Source: Vibrio sp. CK2-1 | Lineage (GTDB): Bacteria > Pseudomonadota > Gammaproteobacteria > Enterobacterales > Vibrionaceae | Direction of reading: 5' to 3' | Length of the DNA stretch: 64,000 bases | NCBI RefSeq assembly: GCF_021726515.1 | Contig: NZ_JAKKCJ010000002.1 | Location: forward strand, 372,001-436,000 | Shown here: piece after piece, positions 10,198-20,295 of the stretch | Layout of the letters: each line of letters opens with the position of its first letter | Numbering within the stretch: the stretch's first letter is position 1 | The notes under the pieces: generated by a model | Told to the model about the DNA's origin: nothing | The model's database searches: none | The model's input: only the letters and a program-made list of their open reading frames with translations | Position numbers and translations under genes: made by a program

Positions 10198-11078
10198 GAG
10201 TGATGCTTCTCTAGGCTAGTATGACGAACTTGTACTTGATGACCTAGCGCTTTGAAATGCTCGCCAAGTTGTTGAGTGATATAGACAGAGCGGTGTTTGC
10301 CGCCAGTACAACCAATCGCCACAGTGAGGTAGCTGCGGTTATTTTTTTCTAATAGCGGTAGCCATTGTTTGATGAAGCCTTCAATGCTCGATTGCAATTC
10401 GAGAACATCCGACTCAGCACCAAGAAAGTCGATAATGGGCTGATCGAGTCCGGTTAGTGGTCTTAATTCTGGCACCCAGTGAGGGTTAGGTAAAAAGCGC
10501 ACATCGAAGACGTAATCGGCGTCATTGGGTAAGCCATATTTAAAGCCAAATGACTCAAAGACCATGACTAATTCTTTAGAGTCTCGACCTTGCACGCGGA
10601 TTCGTACCGTCTCACTTAATTCATGTAAAGACAGGTTACTGCTATCCAGCACTAAATCCGCTTCTTCTTTTAGATTAAGCAGCAGGTCTTTCTCTAATTG
10701 AATCGCTTGCTCAAGAGAGAGCTTTTCTTTATGCATTGAAAGCGGGTGCAGGCGACGAGTTTCGCTGTAACGCTTGAGCAAGGTTGATTGGTCGGCATCT
10801 AAAAATAGCACATTCACATCATACGATTGCTTAAGGTTTTGCAGTGTAGTCGACACCGCGGTTGGATCTTGCGGTAGGTTACGAATATCAATGCTTACTG
10901 CAACATTTTGCTTACTGGAGCGAACTGAGGCGACAAATTCATCCAGTAAGTTCACCGGAAGGTTATCAACGCAATAATAGCCAAGATCTTCTAATACGCG
11001 CAAAGCAACACTTTTACCTGCACCTGATTGGCCGCTGACTATGGTGATATGTAATGGTTTAGATTGGTCCGTATTCAT
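10194..11078 (-). CDS. rapZ: RapZ, RNase adaptor / nucleotide-binding protein
   Basis: 294 residues. The Walker A motif GQSGAGKS is at residues 16-23, and the C-terminal domain carries [15 protein letters not shown]. In E. coli RapZ binds the small RNA GlmZ and presents it to RNase E, controlling glmS and amino-sugar supply. This fits a locus devoted to envelope precursors. It overlaps ptsN upstream and npr downstream by 4 nt each. I see no GlmZ- or GlmY-like RNA in this window. Confidence 0.96.
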   Translation of the reverse strand: MNTDQSKPLHITIVSGQSGAGKSVALRVLEDLGYYCVDNLPVNLLDEFVASVRSSKQNVAVSIDIRNLPQDPTAVSTTLQNLKQSYDVNVLFLDADQSTLLKRYSETRRLHPLSMHKEKLSLEQAIQLEKDLLLNLKEEADLVLDSSNLSLHELSETVRIRVQGRDSKELVMVFESFGFKYGLPNDADYVFDVRFLPNPHWVPELRPLTGLDQPIIDFLGAESDVLELQSSIEGFIKQWLPLLEKNNRSYLTVAIGCTGGKHRSVYITQQLGEHFKALGHQVQVRHTSLEKHHS

Positions 11079-11524
11079 TCAGTACCAACCATAATATTGT
11101 ATAGATCTTGGTCGGTTTGAGCGTGGCGTAACTGCTTTAATGTGGCTTTGTCGTTGAGTTTTTCAGCCATCAATGACAAGGTTTTCAAATGAACTTTACA
11201 TTGTTCATCTGGCACGAGTAGTGCAAAGAGAATATCGACAGGGCGGTTATCAATCGCATCAAAATCGACTGGTTGCTCGCACTGTAGTAAGACTGCAATG
11301 GCTTGTTCGCTATCTAGCATGCGGCCATGAGGAATAGCGATACCGTTACCGATACCTGTGGTTCCTACTTTTTCACGAGACAACATGCACTCAAATAAGC
11401 GATTTGAATCTAGGCCACTGTGTTGCGCTGCGATTTCACTAATGATTTCGAGTGCACGTTTTTTGCTAGTGCACTGAACTGCGGTTTTGGTGCAGTCCAG
11501 TGACAATACTTCATTTAATTGCAT
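11075..11524 (-). CDS. ptsN: PtsN, EIIA-Ntr regulatory phosphoprotein
   Basis: 149 residues, PTS_EIIA type 2 fold. The phosphorylated His66 lies in GIAIPHGR, the family signature. EIIA-Ntr regulates potassium transport and other targets by direct binding. It starts 2 nt after hpf ends, and its stop overlaps the rapZ start, so it sits inside a compact operon. No other PTS component except NPr is nearby; ptsP must be elsewhere. Confidence 0.96.
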   Translation of the reverse strand: MQLNEVLSLDCTKTAVQCTSKKRALEIISEIAAQHSGLDSNRLFECMLSREKVGTTGIGNGIAIPHGRMLDSEQAIAVLLQCEQPVDFDAIDNRPVDILFALLVPDEQCKVHLKTLSLMAEKLNDKATLKQLRHAQTDQDLYNIMVGTE

Positions 11525-11526
11525 AG

Positions 11527-11814
11527 TTAATGACTACTTAGTTTCTCTTTGTGTTTATTGAGTTGTCGAGTGAGTTTATCGACTAAATCATCAATTGAGG
11601 TATACATGTTCTCACTTTGCGAGGAAGCATGAATTTCACCTTGATTGACGTGTAGTGTCGCCTCGGCGATCTGATCTAACTTTTCAACCTTTAATACAAC
11701 GTGAGTGTTATTGATATGGTCAAAGAAGCGTTCTAGCTTTTGGAATTTAGTGTTCACATATTCGGTTAACGCATCGGTTAAGTCGACATGATGTCCGGTA
11801 ATATTCATTTGCAT
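11527..11814 (-). CDS. hpf: Hpf, short ribosome hibernation promoting factor
   Basis: 95 residues, the short HPF form of gammaproteobacteria that promotes 100S ribosome dimers in stationary phase. The fold is recognisable from MNITGHHVDLTDAL and the lysine-rich C-terminal helix. ATG 11814 is preceded by GAGGA at 6 nt spacing; a second in-frame ATG lies 2 codons in. It follows rpoN by 64 nt and precedes ptsN by 2 nt. Confidence 0.95.
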   Translation of the reverse strand: MQMNITGHHVDLTDALTEYVNTKFQKLERFFDHINNTHVVLKVEKLDQIAEATLHVNQGEIHASSQSENMYTSIDDLVDKLTRQLNKHKEKLSSH

Positions 11815-11878
11815 AAACTTTCCTCTTTAGTTAGATACTCAAATCACTTGAGTATTGTCTATCCTAGGATCAACAATC

Positions 11879-13363
11879 CTAGAGTAGACGTTTCCGTTGA
11901 CTAGAAGGTGCAATGCCGAGCGATTCGCGATATTTAGCGACCGTTCGTCTTGCTACTTGTATTCCTTGTTCAACTAAAAGGGCTGCAATTTTACTATCAC
12001 TTAACGGCTTCTTGATGTCTTCGGCGGCGACGAGCTTTTTAATTAAAGCGCGAATCGCGGTTGATGAACATTCACCACCAGCTTCAGTGCTGACATGGCT
12101 TGAGAAGAAGTATTTAAGCTCAAAAATTCCTTTTGGTGTATGCATATATTTTTGGGTTGTGACACGAGAAATCGTTGATTCATGCATATCGACATCGAGT
12201 GCGATATCGTTGAGAACCATTGGTTTCATCGCTTCTTCACCATGTTCAAAGAAATCTTGTTGATGTTCAACTATACAACGAGCAACTTTGAGCAAGGTCT
12301 CGTTTCGACTCTCTAAACTTTTAATCAGCCATTTGGCTTCTTGAACATGGGTACGTATATATTGGCTATCGTTACTATTGCCTTTGCCTAAAGCGGCGTA
12401 CTGCTGATTAACTTTCAAGCGTGGCACGCTGTCGGGGTTGATAGTAACCGTCCATTTACCTCGATCTTTAAACACTGATACATCGGGCACCACATATTCG
12501 ATATCATCTCCGCCGACATGATTGCCCGGTCTCGGGTCGAGTTGCTGAATCAGGGTTAAAATTTGTTTTAGCTCATCTTCTTTCAGTTTAGCTTCTTTAC
12601 AGATGAGTTTGTAATCTCGGTTACCTAGGTAATCAATATAATTGTGTAACACCATTTTAGCTTCATCGAGCCAAGGGGTGTCTTTCGGATAAATAGCCAG
12701 TTGCAGTAATAAGCATTCTTGAAGGTTACGTGAGGCGACGCCGAGTGGATCAAACTGCTGAATACGTTTAAGTACCGCTTCAATCTCATCGAGTTCAATT
12801 TCATCGTTACCAAGGCTTTGCTGAATATCGTCTAAGCTTTCGGTGACATAGCCGTATTCATCGAGACTATCGAGAATAGCCAAAGCTATGGTGCGGTCGG
12901 TATCGCTGAAAGGGGTGAGTTCTAATTGCCACTCTAGGTAGTCTTGCAGTGTTTGTGTGGTTTCACCTTGGTAGACAGGGAGCTCGTCGTCGCTATTTAT
13001 TCCGGTACTGCCAGTGTTTGCGCTGTAAACATCTTCCCAACTCGCATCAATGCTAAGTTCATCGCTAATGGTGGATTGTTCAATATGCTCGGTGCTATCT
13101 GGTACTTCAAGTTCGTTTTCTTGTGCGCTAGTCGCATCTTGCTGAGTGTGTTCCGCTGAGTCGGTATTGTCGTTATTTTGATTGGCGTCGTCAGCTTGCT
13201 CTGCAAATTCATCATCGACTTCCAATAGTGGGTTGGAATCGAGCGCTTCTTGGATTTCTTGCTGTAAATCGAGTGTGGAGAGTTGCAACAAACGTATTGC
13301 TTGCTGTAACTGAGGGGTCATGGAAAGCTGTTGACCAAACTTAAGTTGTAATGATGACTTCAT
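11879..13363 (-). CDS. rpoN: RpoN, RNA polymerase sigma-54 factor
   Basis: 494 residues. The N-terminal activator-interaction region starts with [21 protein letters not shown], followed by an acidic linker (about 50-120) and the core-binding domain. The C-terminal RpoN box [10 protein letters not shown] (about 471-480) binds the -24 element. In vibrios sigma-54 directs flagellar, nitrogen and quorum-sensing sRNA genes. It lies 127 nt downstream of lptB, so a separate promoter is possible. Confidence 0.97.
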   Translation of the reverse strand: MKSSLQLKFGQQLSMTPQLQQAIRLLQLSTLDLQQEIQEALDSNPLLEVDDEFAEQADDANQNNDNTDSAEHTQQDATSAQENELEVPDSTEHIEQSTISDELSIDASWEDVYSANTGSTGINSDDELPVYQGETTQTLQDYLEWQLELTPFSDTDRTIALAILDSLDEYGYVTESLDDIQQSLGNDEIELDEIEAVLKRIQQFDPLGVASRNLQECLLLQLAIYPKDTPWLDEAKMVLHNYIDYLGNRDYKLICKEAKLKEDELKQILTLIQQLDPRPGNHVGGDDIEYVVPDVSVFKDRGKWTVTINPDSVPRLKVNQQYAALGKGNSNDSQYIRTHVQEAKWLIKSLESRNETLLKVARCIVEHQQDFFEHGEEAMKPMVLNDIALDVDMHESTISRVTTQKYMHTPKGIFELKYFFSSHVSTEAGGECSSTAIRALIKKLVAAEDIKKPLSDSKIAALLVEQGIQVARRTVAKYRESLGIAPSSQRKRLL

Positions 13364-13490
13364 GCAATACTCAGTGCCTTTTGTTCTGGAATATCCCTAT
13401 TCATGGTGTCTTGAATGATGCTTAGTATCTAAGTCGATAGATAGTAGCGATTCCTTCGCTCACATCATTCAAGTTGGCGCTAAAGAGCTT

Positions 13491-14216
13491 TTATAAGCGG
13501 AATTGTTCACCTAGGTATACTTTCTTCACTTGCTCGTTATTTAGTACTTCTTCTGGAGTACCGTTGGCGATCAAGTGGCCTTGGCTCACAATATAGGCGT
13601 GCTCACATACATCTAATGTTTCACGTACGTTGTGGTCGGTGATTAATACACCTAAACCACGGTCACGTAAGTGTTCAATGATTTTTTTGATATCAATAAC
13701 TGAGATTGGATCGACCCCAGCAAAAGGTTCGTCCAATAAAATAAATTTCGGGTTTGCCGCTAATGCGCGAGCAATTTCAACACGGCGACGTTCACCACCG
13801 GAAAGTGCCATCCCCGCACTTTTACGAATATGTTGAATATGAAACTCATCGAGTAGTTCTTCTAAACGATCTTGTTTATCTGCTTTGGTTAGCTCATCAC
13901 GGGTTTGTAGTACTGCCATGATGTTATCTTCGACAGACAATTTACGAAAGATCGAGGCTTCTTGAGGTAAGTAACCAATCCCCATACGAGAACGTTGATG
14001 CATCGGCAGAATACTGATGTCAGTTTCATCAATACTGATAGTACCTTCATCACGAGAGACTAGCCCTACAATCATATAGAAAGAGGTAGTTTTACCTGCA
14101 CCGTTAGGCCCAAGTAAGCCGACAATTTGGCCAGATTTTACTTCTAAGCCTACATCACTGACGACTTTTCGGTTGCCATAGGTTTTAGCCAGTTTTTCTG
14201 CTTTAAGAGTCGCCAT
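13491..14216 (-). CDS. lptB: LptB, ATPase of the LPS transporter
   Basis: 241 residues, ABC ATPase. Walker A GPNGAGKT is at 36-43, and the LSGGERRR signature and [12 protein letters not shown]alker B are present. LptB2 powers LPS extraction by LptF/LptG, which are encoded at 41.4-43.5 kb here. It starts 2 nt after lptA ends. Its C-terminus extends beyond the ATPase core, as in the E. coli protein. Confidence 0.97.
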   Translation of the reverse strand: MATLKAEKLAKTYGNRKVVSDVGLEVKSGQIVGLLGPNGAGKTTSFYMIVGLVSRDEGTISIDETDISILPMHQRSRMGIGYLPQEASIFRKLSVEDNIMAVLQTRDELTKADKQDRLEELLDEFHIQHIRKSAGMALSGGERRRVEIARALAANPKFILLDEPFAGVDPISVIDIKKIIEHLRDRGLGVLITDHNVRETLDVCEHAYIVSQGHLIANGTPEEVLNNEQVKKVYLGEQFRL

Positions 14217-14218
14217 AA

Positions 14219-14731
14219 TTATTTCTGTTCCAATTGCGCAGGTTGAATAACCGTTGATACTCGCTCGCCATCGCCACTACTTGCTTTTAAGTTTTGGCTG
14301 GAAATATGGTAAGTGATCACTTTACCTCTGATAACGCTATCGTCTTGGTGTAGTTCAGCATTGGTAGTCATCACAAGTTGGTCGCTGGCAACGGTATATA
14401 CGAGAGTATTCGCCTGACCTTTTAACAATTTACCTTCATCGGTTTTTTGTGAAAAGTGAGAAGGTTTGCCATAGCCTTGTAATTCAGTCAGCTCGCCTGT
14501 TTTTGCATCACGGAAAGCGATCAGCTTATCGGCAGTCAGTACAATACTGCCTTGAGTCAGTTTTACATTACCAATAAACGTCACTTTGTTGGTCTTCATA
14601 TCCAAATCTTGGCTATCAGAGCTGATATGGATCGGTTGTTCTTGATCGCTGGTCAGTGCCCATGATGAAGCTGAAGCGAGTAAGCAAAACAATACACTAA
14701 GGTATAAAGAGCTACGGTGTAATATTTTCAT
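14219..14731 (-). CDS. lptA: LptA, periplasmic LPS bridge protein
   Basis: 170 residues from ATG 14731. An upstream in-frame start at 14776 is rejected because it would place 15 residues ahead of a good signal peptide ([20 protein letters not shown], then Ala-rich cleavage region near SSWA). The mature part is the OstA beta-jellyroll that polymerises to carry LPS across the periplasm. The start overlaps the end of lptC by about 20 nt, implying coupled translation. Confidence 0.94.
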   Translation of the reverse strand: MKILHRSSLYLSVLFCLLASASSWALTSDQEQPIHISSDSQDLDMKTNKVTFIGNVKLTQGSIVLTADKLIAFRDAKTGELTELQGYGKPSHFSQKTDEGKLLKGQANTLVYTVASDQLVMTTNAELHQDDSVIRGKVITYHISSQNLKASSGDGERVSTVIQPAQLEQK

Positions 14732-15278
14732 AGGTACCTTGAACTTGATTAAAAAGCGTCGCGAGGTTGGTATCAAAGTTACCTTTCATCGCGTTGCCAA
14801 TATTTGTAAATTGTGGCCCAACCATTGTGACAGTGGTGTCGGTTGAAAAATCCTTGCTATTCAAATCAATGAGCATTTTTTCTGTGGTCATGCGATCAAA
14901 GCTTGCGCCTTCAATCACATTACGTGCCACCACATTATGTTGTAGGGTTAATATATGATCTTTCGATAATACTGCGCTATCTGAAGTGACAACCCATTCT
15001 TCTGTGCTGCCTTCGCGGTAAACCACTAACTTAGGTTTATAGAATACCGTGTGGCCATCTTGCGCAAAGTGCTCTAAAGAGTCCGAGTACATTTTATAGT
15101 TGCGCAGTCCATCAATATCATAAGTGGTGTTAGTGAGATTCTTACCGGTAAACAATGGCGCTTCTAAACTCGGTGCAATAAGTTGTACGTCATCTGCCGA
15201 TTGCTCATAAAGATAATAAGCCGACCAAGATGCCACAAAAATTAGCAGTAAATAAATGAGTCTAGATAAGCTCATCAT
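14712..15278 (-). CDS. lptC: LptC, membrane-anchored LPS export protein
   Basis: 188 residues. A single N-terminal transmembrane helix (about 5-25) is followed by a periplasmic jellyroll, the LptC arrangement. LptC receives LPS from LptB2FG and passes it to LptA. Two adjacent ATGs (15276-15278 and 15273-15275) are possible, both after AAGGA. The start overlaps the kdsC stop and the end overlaps lptA. Confidence 0.93.
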   Translation of the reverse strand: MMSLSRLIYLLLIFVASWSAYYLYEQSADDVQLIAPSLEAPLFTGKNLTNTTYDIDGLRNYKMYSDSLEHFAQDGHTVFYKPKLVVYREGSTEEWVVTSDSAVLSKDHILTLQHNVVARNVIEGASFDRMTTEKMLIDLNSKDFSTDTTVTMVGPQFTNIGNAMKGNFDTNLATLFNQVQGTYENITP

Positions 15279-15832
15279 ATACTGAGTCCTTGATACGCTT
15301 CGAGTTCATCTCTCGCCTGTAAAATTAAATCACACACTTCACGTACCGCTCCGTGACCGCCTTTAATATGGGTAACGTAATTGGCACGTTGTACTAGCAA
15401 TGGGTGGCCATCAGCAACAGAGACTTGTAAGCCTACTTTTTCCATAACAGGCCAATCAATCAGGTCATCCCCAATATAACCAACTTGCTGTGGCGAAACC
15501 TTTAGCTTGCTCAAAATATCTTCATAGGCGATAAGTTTGTTATCTTGGCCTTGGTAGATAAGCGTGATGCCTAAAGCTTTCATACGGTTTTCAACGATTT
15601 GAGATTGTCGACCGGTAATAATGGCGATCTCAATCCCAGCTTGCATCAATGATTTAACGCCATAGCCATCGCGAGTGTGGAAGGTTTTGAGCTCTTCACC
15701 TTGATTTCCCATGTACACCAAGCCATCTGAGAATACGCCATCGACATCACAGATTAGTAATTTGATGTTTTTCGCTATATTCATTATAGCGGTTGGAGCT
15801 TGTCCGTATGGGGTAGGTGTCATTTGGCTCAT
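15275..15832 (-). CDS. kdsC: KdsC, 3-deoxy-D-manno-octulosonate 8-phosphate phosphatase
   Basis: 185-residue HAD phosphatase. The nucleophile motif DVDGVFSDG has Asp29 and Asp31, and IGDDLIDWPVM is the Mg-binding motif. It removes phosphate from Kdo-8-P to give Kdo for lipid A. The ATG at 15832 overlaps the kdsD TAA as TAATG, and GGAG sits 7 nt upstream. A downstream Met (15784) is possible but lacks such a site. Confidence 0.95.
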   Translation of the reverse strand: MSQMTPTPYGQAPTAIMNIAKNIKLLICDVDGVFSDGLVYMGNQGEELKTFHTRDGYGVKSLMQAGIEIAIITGRQSQIVENRMKALGITLIYQGQDNKLIAYEDILSKLKVSPQQVGYIGDDLIDWPVMEKVGLQVSVADGHPLLVQRANYVTHIKGGHGAVREVCDLILQARDELEAYQGLSI

Positions 15833-16803
15833 TACATTACTCCAGCCTTTAATAAGTCATGCATATTCAGTGCACCGACTAATTTACCATCTTGGCATAG
15901 CATTAAGCCATTGATACTTTTTTCTTGCATGATATTTAACCCTTCCACCGCCAGTAGATTCGGCGTTGCAACGGTTGGGTTCTTGGTCATTACTTGGCTA
16001 ATTGGCGTGGTGTGCACATCAATACGTTGATCGAGTAAGCGGCGTAAATCCCCATCGGTGAAAATGCCAAGCAGTGTCATATCTTTATCGACAACCGCTG
16101 TCATTCCGAGTCCTTTTTGTGACACTTCTAGTAAAGCATCACGAATTAAAGCATCTTGGCCGACCGTTGGTAGTGCGGCACCTGAATGCATAATATCAGA
16201 CAGTTTAAGTAATAATTTACGGCCTAACGCACCACCTGGGTGCGATAGTGCAAAATCTTCAGCGGTGAAACCACGTGCTTTCATTAGTGCGACCGCAAAG
16301 GCATCGCCCATCACTAAGGTAGCAGTAGTACTTGAGGTCGGAGCAAGATCCAGTGGGCAAGCTTCTTCTGGTACTGTGATTTGTAGGTGTACATCAGCCA
16401 GTTTGGCCATGTTAGATTCTGGTTTTCCCGTCATGCCAATAATACGAATATGACGACGTTTCAGTACTGGGTAAAGCGCAAGAATTTCTGAAGACTCACC
16501 AGAGTTTGAAATCGCCAATACAATGTCATTAGAGCCAATCATACCGAGATCGCCATGACTTGCTTCTCCTGGGTGAACGAAGAATGCTGGAGTACCTGTA
16601 CTGGCTAAAGTGGCGGCAATTTTGTTACCAATATGACCCGATTTACCCATGCCCATGACCACAACTTTACCTTGGTTGTTTAAAACCATATCGCAAGCGT
16701 GTTGGAAGTCGTCATTAAAATACTGCGCTAGCTGTTGTAGGCCTCGCATTTCAATTGATAAAACATCTTGGGCAACAGAGCGGTAATCAAAAGAAGTCGA
16801 CAT
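15832..16803 (-). CDS. kdsD: KdsD, D-arabinose 5-phosphate isomerase
   Basis: 323 residues from ATG 16803. The frame extends 14 codons further upstream, but MSTSFDYRSVAQ is the family-like N-terminus. It has an N-terminal SIS sugar isomerase domain (about 40-180, with GMGKSGHIGNKIAATLASTG) and two C-terminal CBS domains (about 205-320). It converts ribulose 5-P to arabinose 5-P, the first step to Kdo. A terminator separates it from yrbG upstream, so it probably heads its own transcript. Confidence 0.95.
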   Translation of the reverse strand: MSTSFDYRSVAQDVLSIEMRGLQQLAQYFNDDFQHACDMVLNNQGKVVVMGMGKSGHIGNKIAATLASTGTPAFFVHPGEASHGDLGMIGSNDIVLAISNSGESSEILALYPVLKRRHIRIIGMTGKPESNMAKLADVHLQITVPEEACPLDLAPTSSTTATLVMGDAFAVALMKARGFTAEDFALSHPGGALGRKLLLKLSDIMHSGAALPTVGQDALIRDALLEVSQKGLGMTAVVDKDMTLLGIFTDGDLRRLLDQRIDVHTTPISQVMTKNPTVATPNLLAVEGLNIMQEKSINGLMLCQDGKLVGALNMHDLLKAGVM

Positions 16804-16867
16804 CAATGTTATTCCTAGTCTGGGGAGATTGTTGCTTAACTGCACTCGTCAGTTAACGATCATTCAA

Positions 16868-16892
16868 TAAAAAGGCGACTGTGTGGTCGCCT
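16868..16892 (-). terminator. Terminator after yrbG
   Basis: On the minus strand AGGCGAC - 6 nt - GTCGCCT is followed by a T-run (16868-16873). It lies between the end of yrbG and the start of kdsD and would insulate the kds-lpt operon from yrbG, whereas in E. coli these genes are usually drawn as one unit. Confidence 0.8.
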
Positions 16893-16909
16893 ATTCGCAA
16901 TTTCTTGTT

Positions 16910-17875
16910 TTAGGCACTGATATTGTAAAACAGATAGCCTTGATAAGCTAAAAAGCACAGTAATAATATCCCGCCTTCAGTGCGGTTGATACTACGAGAC
17001 TTGCCTAGAGCCATTACAACAAGTAGTAATGATACGCCTAGCATGACCCAAAAGTCTCGGTTCATGGCGTATTCACTTAATACCGATGGGTTTAGGATCG
17101 CGGGGATGCCCATCACAGCTAAAATATTAAAGATATTCGAGCCGATAATGTTACCTACCGCCATGTCATCTTCGCCTTTTAGAACACCGGCAAGTGATGC
17201 GGCAAGCTCAGGCAAACTGGTACCAATGGCGATGATAGTCAAACCGATAACCAGATCGCTCATACCGAAGTATTTAGCGATGATCACCGCGTTATCGACT
17301 AATAAATCGGCAGCTATCGGCAATAGAATTAAACCGACGACTACCCAAAAAATCGCAATTTTATTATCAACACCCTCTGGGATTTCAGATTCTTGTTGTT
17401 CTAACAAGATATCTTTTGCGCCTTTTTCATTCTGGCTAATTTTAAGCATACCCAAAATAAAGGCGGCAAATAAAGCGATTAACACAAGACCTTCAGTAAA
17501 GCCTAGGTAGTCATCCCACATTAACGCACCCGCGACTAAGGTCACGATGATCATCAGTGGTAGCTCGCGGCGCAAAATGGTTGAGCTGATTGATAACGGC
17601 TTAATCATGGCGGTAATACCTAAGATCAATGCAATGTTGGCAATGTTTGAACCTAGTACGTTACCAATCGCGGTATCGGTTTTGCCTTCCAGCGCCGCCG
17701 TGGCAGATACCATCATTTCTGGTGCCGATGAGCCCATTGCCAGAATAGTCATACCAATGACTAATGGGGAAATGCCCATGTTCTTTGCAACGGCTGCTGA
17801 GCCATAAACCAGCTTATCAGCACTCCATACTAATAGTGCAAGGCCAACAACGAGTAATACAACAGCAAGTAACAT
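16910..17875 (-). CDS. yrbG: YrbG-type calcium/sodium antiporter
   Basis: 321 residues, about ten transmembrane helices in two inverted halves. Each half carries the alpha-repeat signature: GSSAPEMMVSA near residue 50 and GTSLPELAASL near residue 205. This identifies the CaCA (K+-dependent Na+/Ca2+ exchanger-like) superfamily. It is divergent from mlaF across a 281-nt promoter region and precedes kdsD, as in E. coli. The transported ion is inferred from the family. Confidence 0.92.
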   Translation of the reverse strand: MLLAVVLLVVGLALLVWSADKLVYGSAAVAKNMGISPLVIGMTILAMGSSAPEMMVSATAALEGKTDTAIGNVLGSNIANIALILGITAMIKPLSISSTILRRELPLMIIVTLVAGALMWDDYLGFTEGLVLIALFAAFILGMLKISQNEKGAKDILLEQQESEIPEGVDNKIAIFWVVVGLILLPIAADLLVDNAVIIAKYFGMSDLVIGLTIIAIGTSLPELAASLAGVLKGEDDMAVGNIIGSNIFNILAVMGIPAILNPSVLSEYAMNRDFWVMLGVSLLLVVMALGKSRSINRTEGGILLLCFLAYQGYLFYNISA

Positions 17876-18085
17876 GATGATTCCTGTTTACTAAAGTGAA
17901 TTAAAAAGTGACGAAATATTGAGTAGATTAAGGGACAAGCTAGCTATCCTCAATATAAGGGGCGCAATTTTGACGTTTCAAGCAACAAAAAGAAAGTCTC
18001 TTGACATATTTATTAATGAATTGTCTCTATTTACATGAAAAGGCAGATAAACAATGCGGATTTTCAGCTTATTTGATGCATTGTT

Positions 18086-18114
18086 TTGAACTCAAGATGT
18101 AATGTGCTTATTAT
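18086..18114 (+). promoter_or_regulatory. Candidate sigma-70 promoter of the mla operon
   Basis: TTGAAC (18086-18091) and TATTAT (18109-18114), 17 bp apart, 43 nt before the mlaF ATG. A perfect TTGACA at 18001 lacks an equally good -10. Confidence 0.45.
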
Positions 18115-18156
18115 GCGATAATGTATTGCTTTTGTTAGTGATTATAAAGGGAAGTT

Positions 18157-18957
18157 ATGACAGCGGAATTGGTATCGATAAAATCTCTGACGTTTCAGCG
18201 TAATCAAAGAGTGATTTTTGATGATGTGAATTTGTCGATCCCGAAAGGAAAGATCACCGCCATCATGGGGCCATCGGGGATTGGTAAAACGACATTGCTG
18301 CGTTTAATCGGTGGCCAAATTTCACCAGACCAAGGTGAGATATGGTTTGATGGTGACAATATTCCTGCTTTAAGCCGCCAGCGTTTGTATCAAGTTCGTA
18401 AGAAAATGAGCATGCTATTTCAATCTGGTGCCTTGTTTACTGATATGAATGTATTCGATAACGTCGCTTTTCCTTTGCGAGAACATACCGAACTGGATGA
18501 ACCTTTAATTGCCACTCTAGTAAAACTCAAATTGGAAGCGGTTGGGTTACGAGGGGCGGCACAATTAATGCCAAGTGAACTTTCTGGCGGTATGGCTCGG
18601 CGAGCGGCGTTGGCGAGAGCGATTGCGCTGGATCCCGATTTAATTATGTATGATGAGCCGTTTGTTGGACAAGATCCTATCACCATGGGCGTGCTGGTGG
18701 AGCTAATCAAAAACTTAAACCATGCGCTTGGCGTGACTTCGATTGTTGTTTCCCATGATGTACCGGAAGTAATGAGTATTGCCGATTACGTGTATTTATT
18801 GTCTAACGGTAAGGTCATTGCTCAAGGCTCTCCTGATGAGCTTAATCAGAGTACCGATGAGCGTGTACAGCAGTTTTTAACTGGAAAAGAAGATGGCCCA
18901 GTTCCGTTCCATTTTCCTGCTTCGCCAATTGAAAAGGATATATTGGGTTGTGAATAA
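18157..18957 (+). CDS. mlaF: MlaF, ATPase of the Mla phospholipid transporter
   Basis: 266 residues. Walker A GPSGIGKT is at about 38-45, and the [15 protein letters not shown] signature and [11 protein letters not shown]alker B follow. MlaF with MlaB drives the MlaE permease in the MlaFEDB complex, which maintains outer-membrane lipid asymmetry. ATG 18157 is preceded by AAGGGAAG. The end overlaps mlaE by 8 nt. First gene of mlaFEDCB-ibaG-murA. Confidence 0.96.
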   Translation: MTAELVSIKSLTFQRNQRVIFDDVNLSIPKGKITAIMGPSGIGKTTLLRLIGGQISPDQGEIWFDGDNIPALSRQRLYQVRKKMSMLFQSGALFTDMNVFDNVAFPLREHTELDEPLIATLVKLKLEAVGLRGAAQLMPSELSGGMARRAALARAIALDPDLIMYDEPFVGQDPITMGVLVELIKNLNHALGVTSIVVSHDVPEVMSIADYVYLLSNGKVIAQGSPDELNQSTDERVQQFLTGKEDGPVPFHFPASPIEKDILGCE

Positions 18958-19777
18958 ACCAGAGCAAAACCGTGATCCTATAAAAGACAGTCACCCTATA
19001 ATCAATAAGGTCGCCCGAATTGGCGCTCGTACTATTGGCTTAGCTGAAGCTTGGGGAAGAGCTTCTTTGATGTTGTGGGGCGCACTTGTTGGTAAGCCTC
19101 AATTAAGCAAAAACTTCCCTTTATTTATCAAACAGCTCTACGCCGTGGGGGTGCAATCTCTGGCGATTATTATTGTGTCAGGCTTATTTATTGGCATGGT
19201 GTTGAGCTTACAAGGCTACATTATATTAGTGGACTACGGTGCAGAAGGCAGCTTAGGTCAAATGGTGGCACTGTCGCTATTGCGTGAGTTAGGCCCTGTG
19301 GTGACCGCATTATTGTTTGCTGGGCGAGCGGGTTCGGCGTTAACCGCTGAAATTGGTTTGATGAAAGCAACTGAGCAATTATCTAGTTTAGAAATGATGG
19401 CGATTGATCCACTGCGTCGAGTGGTTGCGCCACGTTTTTGGGCTGGTGTCGTCTCAATGCCGATACTGGCTATGATTTTTATGGCGGTTGGTATCTGGGG
19501 CGGGCAGATCGTTGGCGTAGAATGGAAAGGCATCGATGCGGGTAGTTACTGGTCGGCGATGCAATCTTCAGTCAGCCTTGGTTACGATATTGGTAACAGT
19601 GTTATTAAGAGTATGGTGTTTGCGATAACTATTATCTGGATTGCGTTATTTAATGGCTATGATTGTATTCCTACATCAGAGGGCATTAGCCGCGCCACTA
19701 CTCGCACAGTTGTACATTCTTCATTAGCGGTATTAGGGCTAGATTTTATTCTGACTGCCTTGATGTTCGGACATTGA
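18950..19777 (+). CDS. mlaE: MlaE, permease of the Mla phospholipid transporter
   Basis: 275 residues from GTG 18950, which overlaps the end of mlaF by 8 nt. The frame stays open upstream inside mlaF, but nothing there matches the family. The sequence aligns closely with E. coli MlaE throughout: [15 protein letters not shown] helix, [20 protein letters not shown] and the C-terminal [25 protein letters not shown] lies 11 nt upstream, rather distant, so coupling to mlaF translation is likely. Confidence 0.94.
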   Translation: MNKPEQNRDPIKDSHPIINKVARIGARTIGLAEAWGRASLMLWGALVGKPQLSKNFPLFIKQLYAVGVQSLAIIIVSGLFIGMVLSLQGYIILVDYGAEGSLGQMVALSLLRELGPVVTALLFAGRAGSALTAEIGLMKATEQLSSLEMMAIDPLRRVVAPRFWAGVVSMPILAMIFMAVGIWGGQIVGVEWKGIDAGSYWSAMQSSVSLGYDIGNSVIKSMVFAITIIWIALFNGYDCIPTSEGISRATTRTVVHSSLAVLGLDFILTALMFGH

Positions 19778-19803
19778 TTTTGAATTTATATTGGAAGTAA
19801 ATC

Positions 19804-20280
19804 ATGCAAACAAATCGTCGTTTAGAATTTATGGTAGGCAGCTTTGTCTTATTGGGCGTTATTGCGATTTTAGTGATGATGTTTAAAGTGGCGAATGTCA
19901 CCAGTATTGGCCCAAGTGACAGTTATACCTTGAAAGCGCGCTTTGATAATATTGGCAACCTAAAGGTTCGCTCTCCGGTAAAAGTGGGGGGTGTAGTCGT
20001 TGGGCAAGTCACTGACATCAGCTTAGATACTCAGAACTACATTCCAGTTGTTAGTATGTCGATTGGGCGAAAATTTGGCGAATATCCAGATACCTCAAGC
20101 GCGCAGATCTTAACTTCAGGTTTAATTGGCGAACAATATATTAGCCTAGTACCAGGCTTTGTGATGGAAGGAATGAGCAGTACCTTAGTGGATGGTGATT
20201 TTATTGAAGACACTAAGTCTGCGTTAGTGTTAGAAGATTTAATTGGCCAGTTTTTATATAGCAGCAAAGAGTCTGAGTAA
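19804..20280 (+). CDS. mlaD: MlaD, MCE-domain protein of the Mla complex
   Basis: 158 residues. One N-terminal transmembrane helix (about 8-28) is followed by a single MCE domain (about 38-115, with VRSPVKVGGVVVGQVTDI). Hexameric MlaD forms the periplasmic ring through which lipid passes to or from MlaC. The E. coli protein is slightly longer (183), so this C-terminal tail is short. Confidence 0.95.
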   Translation: MQTNRRLEFMVGSFVLLGVIAILVMMFKVANVTSIGPSDSYTLKARFDNIGNLKVRSPVKVGGVVVGQVTDISLDTQNYIPVVSMSIGRKFGEYPDTSSAQILTSGLIGEQYISLVPGFVMEGMSSTLVDGDFIEDTKSALVLEDLIGQFLYSSKESE

Positions 20281-20295
20281 TACAAGGAGTTAGGT

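Noticed and set aside
16980..17510. 176-residue plus-strand frame opposite yrbG
   Set aside because: Antisense to a membrane protein with clear CaCA motifs; no RBS and no recognisable protein.
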